Source: Actinoplanes sp. TFC3 (lineage in GTDB: Bacteria; Actinomycetota; Actinomycetes; Mycobacteriales; Micromonosporaceae). From it: DNA of 40,141 bases. A model generated the notes under the pieces. It was not told the origin of the DNA and did not search any database. It worked only from the letters and a program-made list of their open reading frames with translations. A program made the translations under genes and the position numbers. The stretch covers positions 305,904 through 346,044 of the forward strand of contig NZ_LOJP01000002.1 in assembly GCF_001553785.1 (NCBI RefSeq), given 5' to 3'. How positions within the stretch are numbered: the first letter of the stretch is position 1; each line of letters begins with the position of its first letter. Positions 13,776 through 21,420 of this stretch are shown piece by piece.

Positions 13776-14240
13776 TCAGGCGGGATCGAGCGCTGTGACC
13801 GTACGCGAAATGCTGTCGTAGGTGCGCGCGACCACTGCTTGGCCGTGAGTTTCCGGGAGGGTCCGGGGATATCCGGCCGGGTCTGTGCGCAGGGCCAGGC
13901 TGACGTGGGGGATCCAGTTCTCCGGCGCGTGCAAAGGGTTTTGGTCGTCCACGGATTGCCAGACGGTCCGGTGCAATTGTCGCAGGGACTCGGTGGGGCG
14001 AACCCGCCAGGCGACGTTGCGGCCCAGCACAATGACGTTATCGAGCACGATATCGACGGGCAGGCCTTGCAAGGCTAGGTCGGGCGGCAGTTCCTCGGCG
14101 GTGGCGAGGGTGATGTGCGGGGCATTGCTGGGATGGGTATGGGTGGCCAGACTGCGCAAACCGGTGGCGTGCAGGCGCTGCCATACGGCTCTGACCTCGG
14201 CTTCCAAGCCGGCGTTGAGCAGCAGTTCCACGGTTTGCAC
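13776..14240 (-). CDS. 2H phosphoesterase (2-5 RNA ligase-like)
   Basis: This 154-residue protein starts at GTG 14240. It carries the two HxT/S motifs of the 2H phosphoesterase superfamily: His42-Ile-Thr44 (HITLA) and His111-Val-Ser113 (HVSLAL), about 69 residues apart, as in LigT/ThpR and CPDase proteins. Such enzymes act on 2-prime,3-prime-cyclic phosphates of RNA or related nucleotides. The second motif has Ser in place of Thr, which is common. It is cotranscribed with the EamA gene, separated by one base. The actual substrate is unknown. Confidence 0.82.
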   Translation of the reverse strand: MQTVELLLNAGLEAEVRAVWQRLHATGLRSLATHTHPSNAPHITLATAEELPPDLALQGLPVDIVLDNVIVLGRNVAWRVRPTESLRQLHRTVWQSVDDQNPLHAPENWIPHVSLALRTDPAGYPRTLPETHGQAVVARTYDSISRTVTALDPA

Positions 14241-14255
14241 TTTCGTGGCCCCCTA

Positions 14256-14338
14256 AACCATGATGGTTGGCACGTCATCCCAAAGTGTTAATTGCCGTGT
14301 AGCAAAGTGTTTCCGGGCGCTTGCGGACATTTAATGTC
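14256..14338. promoter_or_regulatory. Operators upstream of the sigma-factor gene
   Basis: Three ordered elements occupy the divergent gap between the 2H phosphoesterase (-) and the sigma factor (+). They are the perfect palindrome AACCATGATGGTT at 14256-14268, the direct repeat CAAAGTGTT at 14281-14289 and 14303-14311 (22 bp apart), and the palindrome GACATTTAATGTC at 14326-14338. The sigma gene has GGGGAGG a few bases before its ATG at 14368. No clear SigB/SigF -35/-10 (GTTT and GGGTAT) is seen. Confidence 0.5.
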
Positions 14339-14367
14339 AGGCAAACAGCCACGGGGAGGCACCCAGC

Positions 14368-15135
14368 ATGATTGAGACTCTCACATTCGCCGAGCGGGAC
14401 GCGCGGGCGAGTGAGCTGATGGACCGCTTCGTGAGGTTGCCCATCGAGCATCCGGCGCGGACTTCGGCGCGGGAGCGGGCGATTGAGGCGTGGCTGCCGA
14501 TGGCCCGTCATCTTGCGCGGCGTTATGCCAATCGGGGGGAGCCACTCGATGACCTCGTGCAGGTCGCGGTGGTCGGTTTGATCAAGGCGGTTGACCGGTA
14601 CGAGCCGGAGCGCGGCGTTGAGTTCGCGGCGTTCGCCATCCCCACGGTCGTCGGTGAGATCAAGCGGCACTTCCGGGACCGCACCTGGTCGGTGCGGGCG
14701 CCGCGGCGATTGCAGGAGCTGCGCCAGGCAATCACCGGGGCGACGAACACGCTGACCCACGATCTGGGCCACTCCCCCACCGTCGCGGATGTGGCGAGCT
14801 ACCTCGGGGTGACCGAGGAAGACGTGATCGAGGGTCTGGAAGGCGCCCGCGCGTACCGGGCGACCTCGCTGTCCACGCCCGTGGGGCCCGGCGAAACGGG
14901 CGAGCTCGGGGACATGCTGGGCGGCGACGATGAGGGGTTCGCGCTGGTCGAGGCGCGGCTGGCGCTGGGGCCGGCGCTGGCCACGCTGAGCGAGCGCGAA
15001 CGGAGCATTCTGATGCTGCGGTTCTTCGGCAACCTGACCCAGACCCAGATCGCCGATCAGGTCGGCGTCTCGCAGATGCACGTGTCGCGGCTGATCAGCA
15101 AGTCCCTCGAAAAGCTGCGGACCCACCTCAGTTGA
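14368..15135 (+). CDS. SigB/SigF/SigG-family alternative sigma factor
   Basis: This 255-residue protein has regions in order. Region 2 spans about 45-115, with ARHLARRYANRGEPLDDLVQ, VGLIKAVDRYEPERGVEFAA and PTVVGEIKRHFRDRTWSVRA. Region 3 spans about 120-160, with LGHSPTVADVASYLGVTEED. Region 4 spans about 200-255, with LSERERSILMLRFFGNLTQT and MHVSRLISKSLEKLR. This is the general-stress/sporulation group-3 class found in many copies in actinobacteria. It directs RNA polymerase to stress or developmental promoters and is usually held by an anti-sigma factor; none is encoded beside it. It is monocistronic and followed by a strong terminator. Confidence 0.93.
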   Translation: MIETLTFAERDARASELMDRFVRLPIEHPARTSARERAIEAWLPMARHLARRYANRGEPLDDLVQVAVVGLIKAVDRYEPERGVEFAAFAIPTVVGEIKRHFRDRTWSVRAPRRLQELRQAITGATNTLTHDLGHSPTVADVASYLGVTEEDVIEGLEGARAYRATSLSTPVGPGETGELGDMLGGDDEGFALVEARLALGPALATLSERERSILMLRFFGNLTQTQIADQVGVSQMHVSRLISKSLEKLRTHLS

Positions 15136-15137
15136 AG

Positions 15138-15179
15138 AACTGCGGACGTACCCGGGCTGAGTCGGGTACGTCCGTAGTT
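15138..15179. terminator. Terminator after the sigma gene
   Basis: A long inverted repeat, AACTGCGGACGTACCCG facing CGGGTACGTCCGTAGTT with an eight-base loop, begins three bases after the sigma stop. One arm mismatch is present. It lies between convergent genes and can serve both, although no strong T-run follows, as is usual in high-GC actinobacteria. Confidence 0.85.
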
Positions 15180-15263
15180 GTGGAACAGACGCCGCCGCCA
15201 GTAACAGAGCGTGGGCAAGGCGGTGCGCCGGAGTGACATATTAGCTGGTAACTGCAAGTTGCA

Positions 15264-16538
15264 CTATGCCCGGAGGCGGTCAACGTCGCGGGCGGATCGG
15301 GCAGCGGGGTGCCGTTCCAGCAGGTGCACCGGCGCTGACGCAACACTCTTGTAGAGCTTGGTCCGGGCCCGGTCCATCGCGATGTCGGCCAGTTCCTCGT
15401 CGCGCGAGGCCTTGCCGATGCTCTCGGCCATCACCCGGCTCGTGGCCTCGGCGTAGCGGCGGGCGTCGCGCAGGCCCTGCTCGTAGCCGATCGCGGCCTC
15501 ATGCTCACGGCGGCGGGCGATGCGGGCCTCGGTGCGCTCGTACGCGTTGCCGTGCGAGACGATCTTGAGACCGACGGCGGCACAGTCCAGGGCCACCAGC
15601 AGCAGCGCGATGCCGATGTAGAAGACCCCGATGCCCCAGAAGTCGCTACTCACGAGGTACCACATGGCCTTGGTGCGAGCGCCGAAACCGGCGTCGGCTC
15701 GGATCGCGTCAGCATTGGCCGTACGTTGCTCGCTGATCTTGGTCGTGAGGTCTGCTTCTTCGGCCTGGCGGGAGGTGCGCGCGGGCTGCTGGGTCGTCTG
15801 CAACGCCGCGGCCTGCTGATCGAGGCGCGCGGCCTGATCGTCAAGAGCCCGCGAGCGTTTGACCAGGGTGTCGCAGAAACCACCGGCCGGGCAGCCCGCT
15901 TTGCGCGAGACGCCGTCGCCCTCGGAGTCGGCCAGCGCCTGCTGATAGAGCTTGCGAGCATCGGAACGCTTCTCGGCCGCGCGGGTGTTGAGCGCCTGGA
16001 CCGCACTGTCATCCGCGGCGGCCTGCTTCTTCAGCTCCTGCAGGCGCGCGTCGTACGTGGCGATCGCGCCACCCTGCTCGATCTCGCTGATCTGCGCGTT
16101 GTGCACCTCGTTGAGCCGCGCGTTGATCTCGCCCTGATACCGGGCCAGCATCAGCGGCTCGGTGATGATCACAGCGAACAGCAGGGCCAGGCAGAGGCGC
16201 CCGAGGTAGAGCCCGAGTGTGGGGTGGCGCAGCAGGTCATCGGGGTCGGCCGAGTCGAGGCGGTCATAGTTGATCGCCACGCGGCCGACAACGGCGCGGT
16301 CGTAGGCGATGACGCCGATCGCCACCAGCGGGCCGACCAGCCACATCCACCACGGGTGCGTGTAGTTGGCGCTGGCGTCGACGAACGCGGCGCCACCGGC
16401 CGTCCCGTACACGAAATACAGCAGGATGAAGGCGCCGATCGAGGCGTACAGCACCCGGTCGGAGTGCGTGGTCACGCTGTCCGGGTTCACGTTGGCGATC
16501 CGGAGCAACAAGCGACGCATATCGCGAGTCTTGCCCAT
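15264..16538 (-). CDS. DUF4407 membrane protein
   Basis: This 424-residue protein matches the DUF4407 family in layout. It has an N-terminal hydrophobic pair at about 30-50 and 63-82 (THPWWMWLVGPLVAIGVIAY then DRAVV), a third segment near 115-135, and a long coiled coil at about 140-270 rich in Ala, Gln and Lys. A membrane hairpin follows near 290-318 (FYIGIALLLVALDCAAVGLK), then a charged helical C-terminus. The ATG at 16538 is preferred to the GTG one codon upstream. The family is widespread in actinobacteria and its function is not established. It diverges from the aldo/keto reductase gene. Confidence 0.83.
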   Translation of the reverse strand: MGKTRDMRRLLLRIANVNPDSVTTHSDRVLYASIGAFILLYFVYGTAGGAAFVDASANYTHPWWMWLVGPLVAIGVIAYDRAVVGRVAINYDRLDSADPDDLLRHPTLGLYLGRLCLALLFAVIITEPLMLARYQGEINARLNEVHNAQISEIEQGGAIATYDARLQELKKQAAADDSAVQALNTRAAEKRSDARKLYQQALADSEGDGVSRKAGCPAGGFCDTLVKRSRALDDQAARLDQQAAALQTTQQPARTSRQAEEADLTTKISEQRTANADAIRADAGFGARTKAMWYLVSSDFWGIGVFYIGIALLLVALDCAAVGLKIVSHGNAYERTEARIARRREHEAAIGYEQGLRDARRYAEATSRVMAESIGKASRDEELADIAMDRARTKLYKSVASAPVHLLERHPAARSARDVDRLRA

Positions 16539-16544
16539 CACAGT

Positions 16545-16562
16545 GTTTCGCGCGGGCGAAAC
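16545..16562. promoter_or_regulatory. Palindromic operator between DUF4407 and AKR genes
   Basis: GTTTCGC-GCGG-GCGAAAC is a perfect 7-bp inverted repeat. It sits seven bases upstream of the DUF4407 start and 26 bases upstream of the aldo/keto reductase start. In this 50-bp divergent gap a repressor bound here could control both genes. The regulator is not known. Confidence 0.5.
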
Positions 16563-16588
16563 GGCCGTATCGGGGTACCCCTGAGGGC

Positions 16589-17434
16589 ATGAGCATTCCT
16601 GACATCACCCTGAACGACGGCCGCACCATCCCCCAGCTCGGGTTCGGTGTCTACCAGGTGCCGCCGGAGGACACCAAGAAGGCGGTCACCACCGCCCTCG
16701 AGGTCGGTTACCGGCACATCGACACGGCCCAGATGTACGGCAACGAGCAGGGCGTGGGCGAGGCGTTCGCCGCGTCCGGGCTGGCCCGCGAGGACATCTT
16801 CCTCACCAGCAAGCTGAACAACGGTTACCACCTGCCCGACGACGCCCGGCGCAGCTTCGACGCCACACTCAAGGCCCTGAGCAGCGACTACGTCGACCTG
16901 TTCCTGATTCACTGGCCGCTGCCGACGCGCTACAACGGCGACTTCGTGCAGACCTGGAAGACGCTGGAGGAGTTCTACCGCGAGGGCCGGGCGCGCTCGA
17001 TCGGCGTCTCCAACTTCACCCCGCACCAGCTACGCCGGCTGCACACCGAGACCGAGATCCGCCCCGCGGTCAACCAGATCGAGGCGCACCCGTACTTCAC
17101 CAACGACGAGGTGCGCGCGTTCGGCCAGGAGCACCAGATCGCCGTCGAGGCGTGGTCCCCGATCGCCCAGGGTGCGGTGCTCGGCGACCCGGTCATCGTG
17201 ACCATCGCCGAGAGCCTGGGCAAGACCCCGGCCCAGGTGGTGCTGCGCTGGCACATTCAGCGCGGGGACATCGTGTTCCCGAAGAGCACCACCCCTGATC
17301 GGGTACGGGAAAACTTCGCGTTGTTCGACTTCGAGCTCAGCGGCGCCGACATGGGGTCGATCACCGCGCTCGACAAGGGCGAGAAGGGTCGCACCGGGCC
17401 CAACCCGGAGACCTTCGACTACGTCCCGTCCTGA
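16589..17434 (+). CDS. Aldo/keto reductase
   Basis: This 281-residue protein is a complete AKR-family (beta/alpha)8 barrel that uses NADPH to reduce aldehydes or ketones. The catalytic tetrad is visible: Asp45 in GYRHIDTAQMYGNE, Tyr50, Lys75 in FLTSKLNNGY and His108 in LFLIHWPLP. The cofactor region has VFPKSTTPDRVRENFALFDF near 225-245. It is close to the AKR5 type (2,5-diketo-D-gluconate reductase), but the substrate is not known. ATG 16589 is well placed. Its 3-prime end overlaps the convergent SIMPL gene by 16 bases. Confidence 0.92.
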   Translation: MSIPDITLNDGRTIPQLGFGVYQVPPEDTKKAVTTALEVGYRHIDTAQMYGNEQGVGEAFAASGLAREDIFLTSKLNNGYHLPDDARRSFDATLKALSSDYVDLFLIHWPLPTRYNGDFVQTWKTLEEFYREGRARSIGVSNFTPHQLRRLHTETEIRPAVNQIEAHPYFTNDEVRAFGQEHQIAVEAWSPIAQGAVLGDPVIVTIAESLGKTPAQVVLRWHIQRGDIVFPKSTTPDRVRENFALFDFELSGADMGSITALDKGEKGRTGPNPETFDYVPS

Positions 17435-18078
17435 TCCAGCGGGGCCGGCTCGGTGATCGTCACCTTGACGATCACCGAGGCGTGCACCAGTTGCATCTCC
17501 GGGTCGACTTCGAGCTCCAGTGCACCGTCACCGCCGGCCCCACCGCCAGCCATCGCCATGCGCGCCATGCCACTGCGGTGGGCGCCCTCGTCACTGATCT
17601 CCACGAGACGGTCGACGCGGGCGCCCACCGCGTCGGCATACTCGCGGGCGCGGGTGAGCGCGTCGGCAACCGCGGCCCGGCGTACCTCGGCATCGGCGCG
17701 GTTGCCCGGGCGCAACGCCCACCACGGCCCGGCCACCCGGCTCTGATCCCGGTCGGCCAGGCGCAGCAGCAGGTCGCCGAGCACGGTGAAGTCGGTGACG
17801 GTCAGCGTCGTGGTGATGCTGCCGGTGTAGGCCGCCACCCGCTCGCCGCGGCGCCGGAGTTCCGGACGGATGGACACGCCGCTGGTCTCGCGCTTCTCGA
17901 TGGCGCCGGACCACTCGTCGAAGGCGGTGCGCAGCTCGGCGGCCCGCTCGGTCAGCCGGGTCAGCACGATGGTGCGGTCCTGGTCGCGGGCCGAGACAGT
18001 CACCGAGATCATCGCCAGGTCCGGCGGCACCTCGCGCTGCGCCTCGCCGCGAACCATGATGATCGGTTGGTCAGCCAT
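17419..18078 (-). CDS. SIMPL domain protein (DUF541)
   Basis: This 219-residue protein begins MADQPIIMVRGEAQREVPPD, then ISVTVSARDQDRTIVLTRLT. GVSIRPELRRRGERVAAYTG follows, and later ALTRAREYADAVGARVDRLV, the helical and strand pattern of the DUF541/SIMPL family. No signal peptide is seen here, unlike many SIMPL proteins of Gram-negative bacteria. Gly/Ala-rich residues near 175-190 form a flexible loop. Family members are stress-linked or kinase-associated in some species; a role here is not known. The start overlaps the upstream gene stop by eight bases. Confidence 0.83.
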   Translation of the reverse strand: MADQPIIMVRGEAQREVPPDLAMISVTVSARDQDRTIVLTRLTERAAELRTAFDEWSGAIEKRETSGVSIRPELRRRGERVAAYTGSITTTLTVTDFTVLGDLLLRLADRDQSRVAGPWWALRPGNRADAEVRRAAVADALTRAREYADAVGARVDRLVEISDEGAHRSGMARMAMAGGGAGGDGALELEVDPEMQLVHASVIVKVTITEPAPLDQDGT

Positions 18079-18613
18079 CCCGCGACGCTACCGGGTGCAG
18101 CGGGATCTTGACACCCGGCGTACCCACCGAGGCACGCAGCACGATGGCGCTCAGCGCGGCCGGCTCGGGCACGTCGAAGGCGAGCGTGCCGCTGACGTTG
18201 CGGCCCGGGCTCAGCGGCCGCAGCAGCGCCAGGGTGCGCTGATCGGCGAACAGGCTCGCGGTGCCATCGGCCGCCACGGCTGTTCCGGCGGTGTCGAAGG
18301 CTTTTTGCTTGGTGCTGTCAAATACGCACCGGGCCACCCCGACATTTTTGATCGACAGTCGCACGAGGCAGAATTCGCCGCGCGCTTTCTGACCCAGATC
18401 CTCGGTGCCCACCTGAGCAATTCCGCATCGGCTGCCCAGCACGGTGAAGCGCAGATCGCCGTCGCGGATCGGCTCGTTCATCCGGCCGGGCACCGGGGCG
18501 CCGCCGGACAAATGCCGCGCGGCAATGCCGATGAAGGTGACCAGGGCGGCGCCGGAGACCACGGCCAGCAGCAGCAGGGTTGCGGCGAGGAACGGGGCTT
18601 TGCGTTCGTACAT
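18071..18613 (-). CDS. Membrane-anchored DUF4352-like protein
   Basis: This 180-residue protein starts at ATG 18613 (MYERKAPFLAATLLLLAVVS). A 45-base longer frame has no better start. One N-terminal membrane segment covers about 8-30. The extracellular part (DGDLRFTVLGSRCGIAQVG; FCLVRLSIKNVGVARCVFD; a Cys pair) has the DUF4352 immunoglobulin-like pattern, common in lipoproteins and sensors. It is cotranscribed with the SIMPL protein, whose start overlaps its 3-prime end, so the two may act together at the envelope. Specific function is unknown. Confidence 0.75.
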   Translation of the reverse strand: MYERKAPFLAATLLLLAVVSGAALVTFIGIAARHLSGGAPVPGRMNEPIRDGDLRFTVLGSRCGIAQVGTEDLGQKARGEFCLVRLSIKNVGVARCVFDSTKQKAFDTAGTAVAADGTASLFADQRTLALLRPLSPGRNVSGTLAFDVPEPAALSAIVLRASVGTPGVKIPLHPVASRDG

Positions 18614-18793
18614 CGAATCCTCGCTTTGCCTTTGGTGGGTCCGGCCCCGGGGAGACAACGGTGATCTTGCGGGCGCGGATGTGGGCGACCAGGCGGTTCG
18701 GCGATCCTTTGCACAAATTCCGCGGCGTCCATACCGCGGGCCCGCGCTCGACCGTTATCCGGGCATCCCGAAGAAAACCCCCCGGAGGTCCAC
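18614..18793. promoter_or_regulatory. Divergent intergenic region
   Basis: This 180-bp gap holds the divergent promoters of the DUF4352-like gene (-) and the coiled-coil gene (+). A CCGCGG core occurs near 18720 and CCGCGGGC near 18737. The plus gene has GGAGG at 18783-18787. No other element is clear. Confidence 0.4.
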
Positions 18794-19453
18794 GTGAGTG
18801 AGAACGCGGCAGCAGAACGCCTGAAGATCATCATGCAGGGGCGTAACCCGGACTCCAAGACCTCGGAGCAACCCATGGTCATGCCCCCGAACCAGGCGCT
18901 GCAGGTGCTCACGCTCGCCCAGCGCACGGCCGAGGAACACATCGCCATCGCCAACCGGCAGGCCGACAAGATCCGCACGGATGCGCAGGCCGCGGCGGAG
19001 AAGATCGGCGAGGACGCACAGGAGCACTCGCGCAGCGTCCGCAGCCAGGCTGACCAGGTGCTCTCCGACACGCGCAAGGCAGCGGAAAAGACGGCGCGCG
19101 AGGCGCGGGACAGGACCGAGGAGGCGCGGCGCAACGCCGAGAAAATCGTGTCCGAGGCGCGGGCGCAGGCGCGCTCGATCACCGGAGAAGCGCGCGATCA
19201 CTCCGAACAGCTCAAGATCCAGGCCCAGCAGCGGTACGACGACGTGGTGGGCAGCCTGAGCGGTAGGCGCGAGGCGCTGCAACAGCAGATCGAGAGCCTT
19301 GAGGTGTTCGACCGCGAGTACCGCTCCCGGCTGACGACGTTCATGCAGGGCCAGCTGCGGGCGTTGTGGGTCGACCAGCCGGCGGTGGCGGACGACTCGC
19401 TGTCCGCTGTGGAAGAGGACTCCTCCAGCTCGGAAGCCGCCGACGAAGAGTAG
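18794..19453 (+). CDS. Coiled-coil DivIVA/FilP-like cytoskeletal protein
   Basis: This 219-residue protein starts at GTG 18794 after GGAGG. Residues of about 35-175 are an almost unbroken coiled coil (Ala, Glu, Arg and Lys heptads such as RKAAEKTAREARDRTEEARR), followed by LEVFDREYRSRLTTFMQGQL and an acidic Ser/Glu tail. This is the composition of actinobacterial DivIVA-like and FilP/Scy scaffold proteins that mark hyphal tips or septa; the EYRSRL-L-FM-QL piece is common in the DivIVA-like C-terminus. It ends at a strong bidirectional terminator. Role in polarity or cell wall growth is inferred. Confidence 0.75.
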   Translation: MSENAAAERLKIIMQGRNPDSKTSEQPMVMPPNQALQVLTLAQRTAEEHIAIANRQADKIRTDAQAAAEKIGEDAQEHSRSVRSQADQVLSDTRKAAEKTAREARDRTEEARRNAEKIVSEARAQARSITGEARDHSEQLKIQAQQRYDDVVGSLSGRREALQQQIESLEVFDREYRSRLTTFMQGQLRALWVDQPAVADDSLSAVEEDSSSSEAADEE

Positions 19454-19461
19454 TCATGCTG

Positions 19462-19509
19462 ACGGCGCCGGCCCCCTTGAGTGGATTCCTGCTTGGGGGC
19501 CGGCGCCGT
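19462..19509. terminator. Bidirectional terminator hairpin
   Basis: ACGGCGCCGGCCCCC (19462-19476) pairs perfectly with GGGGGCCGGCGCCGT (19495-19509) around an 18-base loop. It lies nine bases after the coiled-coil gene stop and just before the convergent propeller gene stop, so it can end both transcripts. Confidence 0.9.
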
Positions 19510-19518
19510 TGCTTGGGG

Positions 19519-21324
19519 TCAGCCTACGGTCACCCAGACGTCGTCGAGGGTGCCCTGGAACTGGTCGGCGTTCTCGGCCAGGCCCTTGCCGCCCAGCACC
19601 AGCGGCGCGGTGTTGTTGATCGACAGGGCCGCCGGGATCGCCTTGGTGCCGGTGACCTTGTCGTCGACCAGGATGCTGAGGGTCGTACCGCTGCGCCGGC
19701 ATTCCAGGCTGTGCCACTCGCCGTCGGCGATCGTGACCGTGCTCTTGGCCAGCTGGATCGTGGTGACCTTGGCGTCGGTCAGCGCACAGCTCGGCTTGCC
19801 GGCCACCTTGTCGACCTGCAGCTTGTACTGCCCGCCGGACGACGAGTAGCCCTTCTGCACCACGTTCTGACCATCACTGGTCTGGCTCGGGAGCATGCGG
19901 ATCCGCACGCCGTACCGGATATCCCTGCTGTCCGGGTTGAGATCGGCCGAACTGGCAGCCTGCAGGACCATCCGCGGGCAGCCGGTGCTCGCGCACGGAT
20001 CCGGGAACACCACGGCCTGACCGCTGCCGTGCGCCGTCATCCGCAGCGCCGCGCCGTTGGCGGTGAGCACCTGCAGCGCGTGCCCGTTGCCCGAACCGTC
20101 GTCAAACACCCCGTCCTTGACCGTCGAATCAAAGTTGTACGAGGCGCCCTGCGTCTTCTCCGCACCCGGCACCGTCGCGGCCGGGCCGGAGAACACCGCG
20201 TACCGCTTCTGCGTCTGACCGCCGATCGTGGTGAACTCGCCACCGGTCGCGACCTGGCCCAGCGCCGCGTTGCCCACCAGCGCCCACACCCCCGCGATGC
20301 CGTTGGCCTGCGGCGCCCAATCGGTCAAGCTACCCGACTGATCGACAGCGGCCAGCTTGATCCGCGAGACCGATCCGTCGGTGCAGGTCCCCTGAGCCCC
20401 GTTCGCCGTGGTCGTGCACGCATTGTCGAAATGCCCGCCAACATAGACCACACCATCCAGCGTCGTGATCGCCTGCGCGTCCCCGTCGAACACCCGCGTC
20501 CACCGTGTGGCCCCGGCCGTCGTATACGCGACCGCCCGCCCACCTTGCCCACCGAGCGCTGCATAAACGCCGCTACCGTCGACAGTCAGGGCGAAGACCT
20601 GAGAAACAGGCTTAGGAAGAAACGTCTTATCCAGTACGCCCGAAGCGCCGTCGACGCGCGTCAGGCGCAACGTTGAACTGACGTTGTTCGTCTTGTGGAA
20701 CGAGCCACCAAGGTAGACCTTGTTCCCGTCCACCGCGAGCGCGTTCACCGAGTCGTCGGTGGTCGGCGCCCAGGCGTCAAGGGCCCCGCTGGACAGCGTG
20801 AAGGCGGCCAGATTGGTGCGGGTCGCGGTGTCCACGCCCGTGATGCGGCCACCCATGTAGAGCCGGCCGTTGGCGACCGCGAGCGCACGGGGCTGGCCGG
20901 TGATGCCGTGCTTGAACGAGGCGACGGTGCCCGAGGTGGCATCCAGCTTGGCGATGGAGTCACGCTTGAACCCGTTGACCGTCGCAAAGTCGCCGGCCGC
21001 GAAGACAGCGGTGCCGTCAACGGCGAGCGCCCGCACGGCATCGTCGGCGCCGGGGTTCCAGCTCAGCAGGGCGCCCGTACCGGCGTCGAAGGCGGCCAGG
21101 CGGTTGCGGGTGACGGTTTTGCCGCCCACAACCGCTGCCGTGAAGGTGCCGCCTACGTAGACGGTGCTACCCCGGTACGCGATGGCGTAGATGGGACCGT
21201 TGAAGGAGGGCGCGGCGGACGGGGAGCTGGAGACGACGCCGGCCACAGCCGCCCCGGTACCCGCGGCCAAGGCGATGCTGACGGCGGCGACCAGCCCGGT
21301 CCGCCATTTGGTCTTTTTTACCAT
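19519..21324 (-). CDS. Secreted beta-propeller protein with C-terminal LamG domain
   Basis: This 601-residue protein has a signal peptide (MVKKTKWRTGLVAAVSIALA, cleavage near residue 35) and then repeated blades of about 45 residues. Each has a variant of V-YVGGTF, then LAAFD/TGALL-W-P and DDAVRALAV (blades around residues 45, 95, 150, 200, 250, 290 and 350), a WD-like/PQQ-like propeller. Residues of about 395-600 form a LamG/concanavalin-like domain (YNFDSTVKDGVFDDGSGNGH; DGEWHSLECRRSGTTLSILV; LVLGGKGLAENADQFQGTLD). It probably binds extracellular carbohydrate or wall polymer. There is no catalytic motif. Confidence 0.85.
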   Translation of the reverse strand: MVKKTKWRTGLVAAVSIALAAGTGAAVAGVVSSSPSAAPSFNGPIYAIAYRGSTVYVGGTFTAAVVGGKTVTRNRLAAFDAGTGALLSWNPGADDAVRALAVDGTAVFAAGDFATVNGFKRDSIAKLDATSGTVASFKHGITGQPRALAVANGRLYMGGRITGVDTATRTNLAAFTLSSGALDAWAPTTDDSVNALAVDGNKVYLGGSFHKTNNVSSTLRLTRVDGASGVLDKTFLPKPVSQVFALTVDGSGVYAALGGQGGRAVAYTTAGATRWTRVFDGDAQAITTLDGVVYVGGHFDNACTTTANGAQGTCTDGSVSRIKLAAVDQSGSLTDWAPQANGIAGVWALVGNAALGQVATGGEFTTIGGQTQKRYAVFSGPAATVPGAEKTQGASYNFDSTVKDGVFDDGSGNGHALQVLTANGAALRMTAHGSGQAVVFPDPCASTGCPRMVLQAASSADLNPDSRDIRYGVRIRMLPSQTSDGQNVVQKGYSSSGGQYKLQVDKVAGKPSCALTDAKVTTIQLAKSTVTIADGEWHSLECRRSGTTLSILVDDKVTGTKAIPAALSINNTAPLVLGGKGLAENADQFQGTLDDVWVTVG

Positions 21325-21420
21325 TCCGGCACGCTATGGGGCTGGGTCATCAAGGTGGAGGCTCGCCGCTCCGCCGGACCGCCCGGCCTTCATGCCTGGA
21401 GGTGCCGTTACTTTACGCCG

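Noticed and set aside
13775..14032. N-terminal extension of the EamA exporter
   Set aside because: It lies inside the 2H phosphoesterase gene in another frame and lacks hydrophobic character; ATG 13774 begins the first membrane segment.
14275..15126. Minus-strand open frame of 283 codons
   Set aside because: Antisense of the sigma-factor gene; Arg/Gln/His/Pro-rich translation typical of shadows.
15501..16592. Plus-strand open frame of 363 codons
   Set aside because: Antisense of the DUF4407 gene, which has membrane and coiled-coil layout matching its family.
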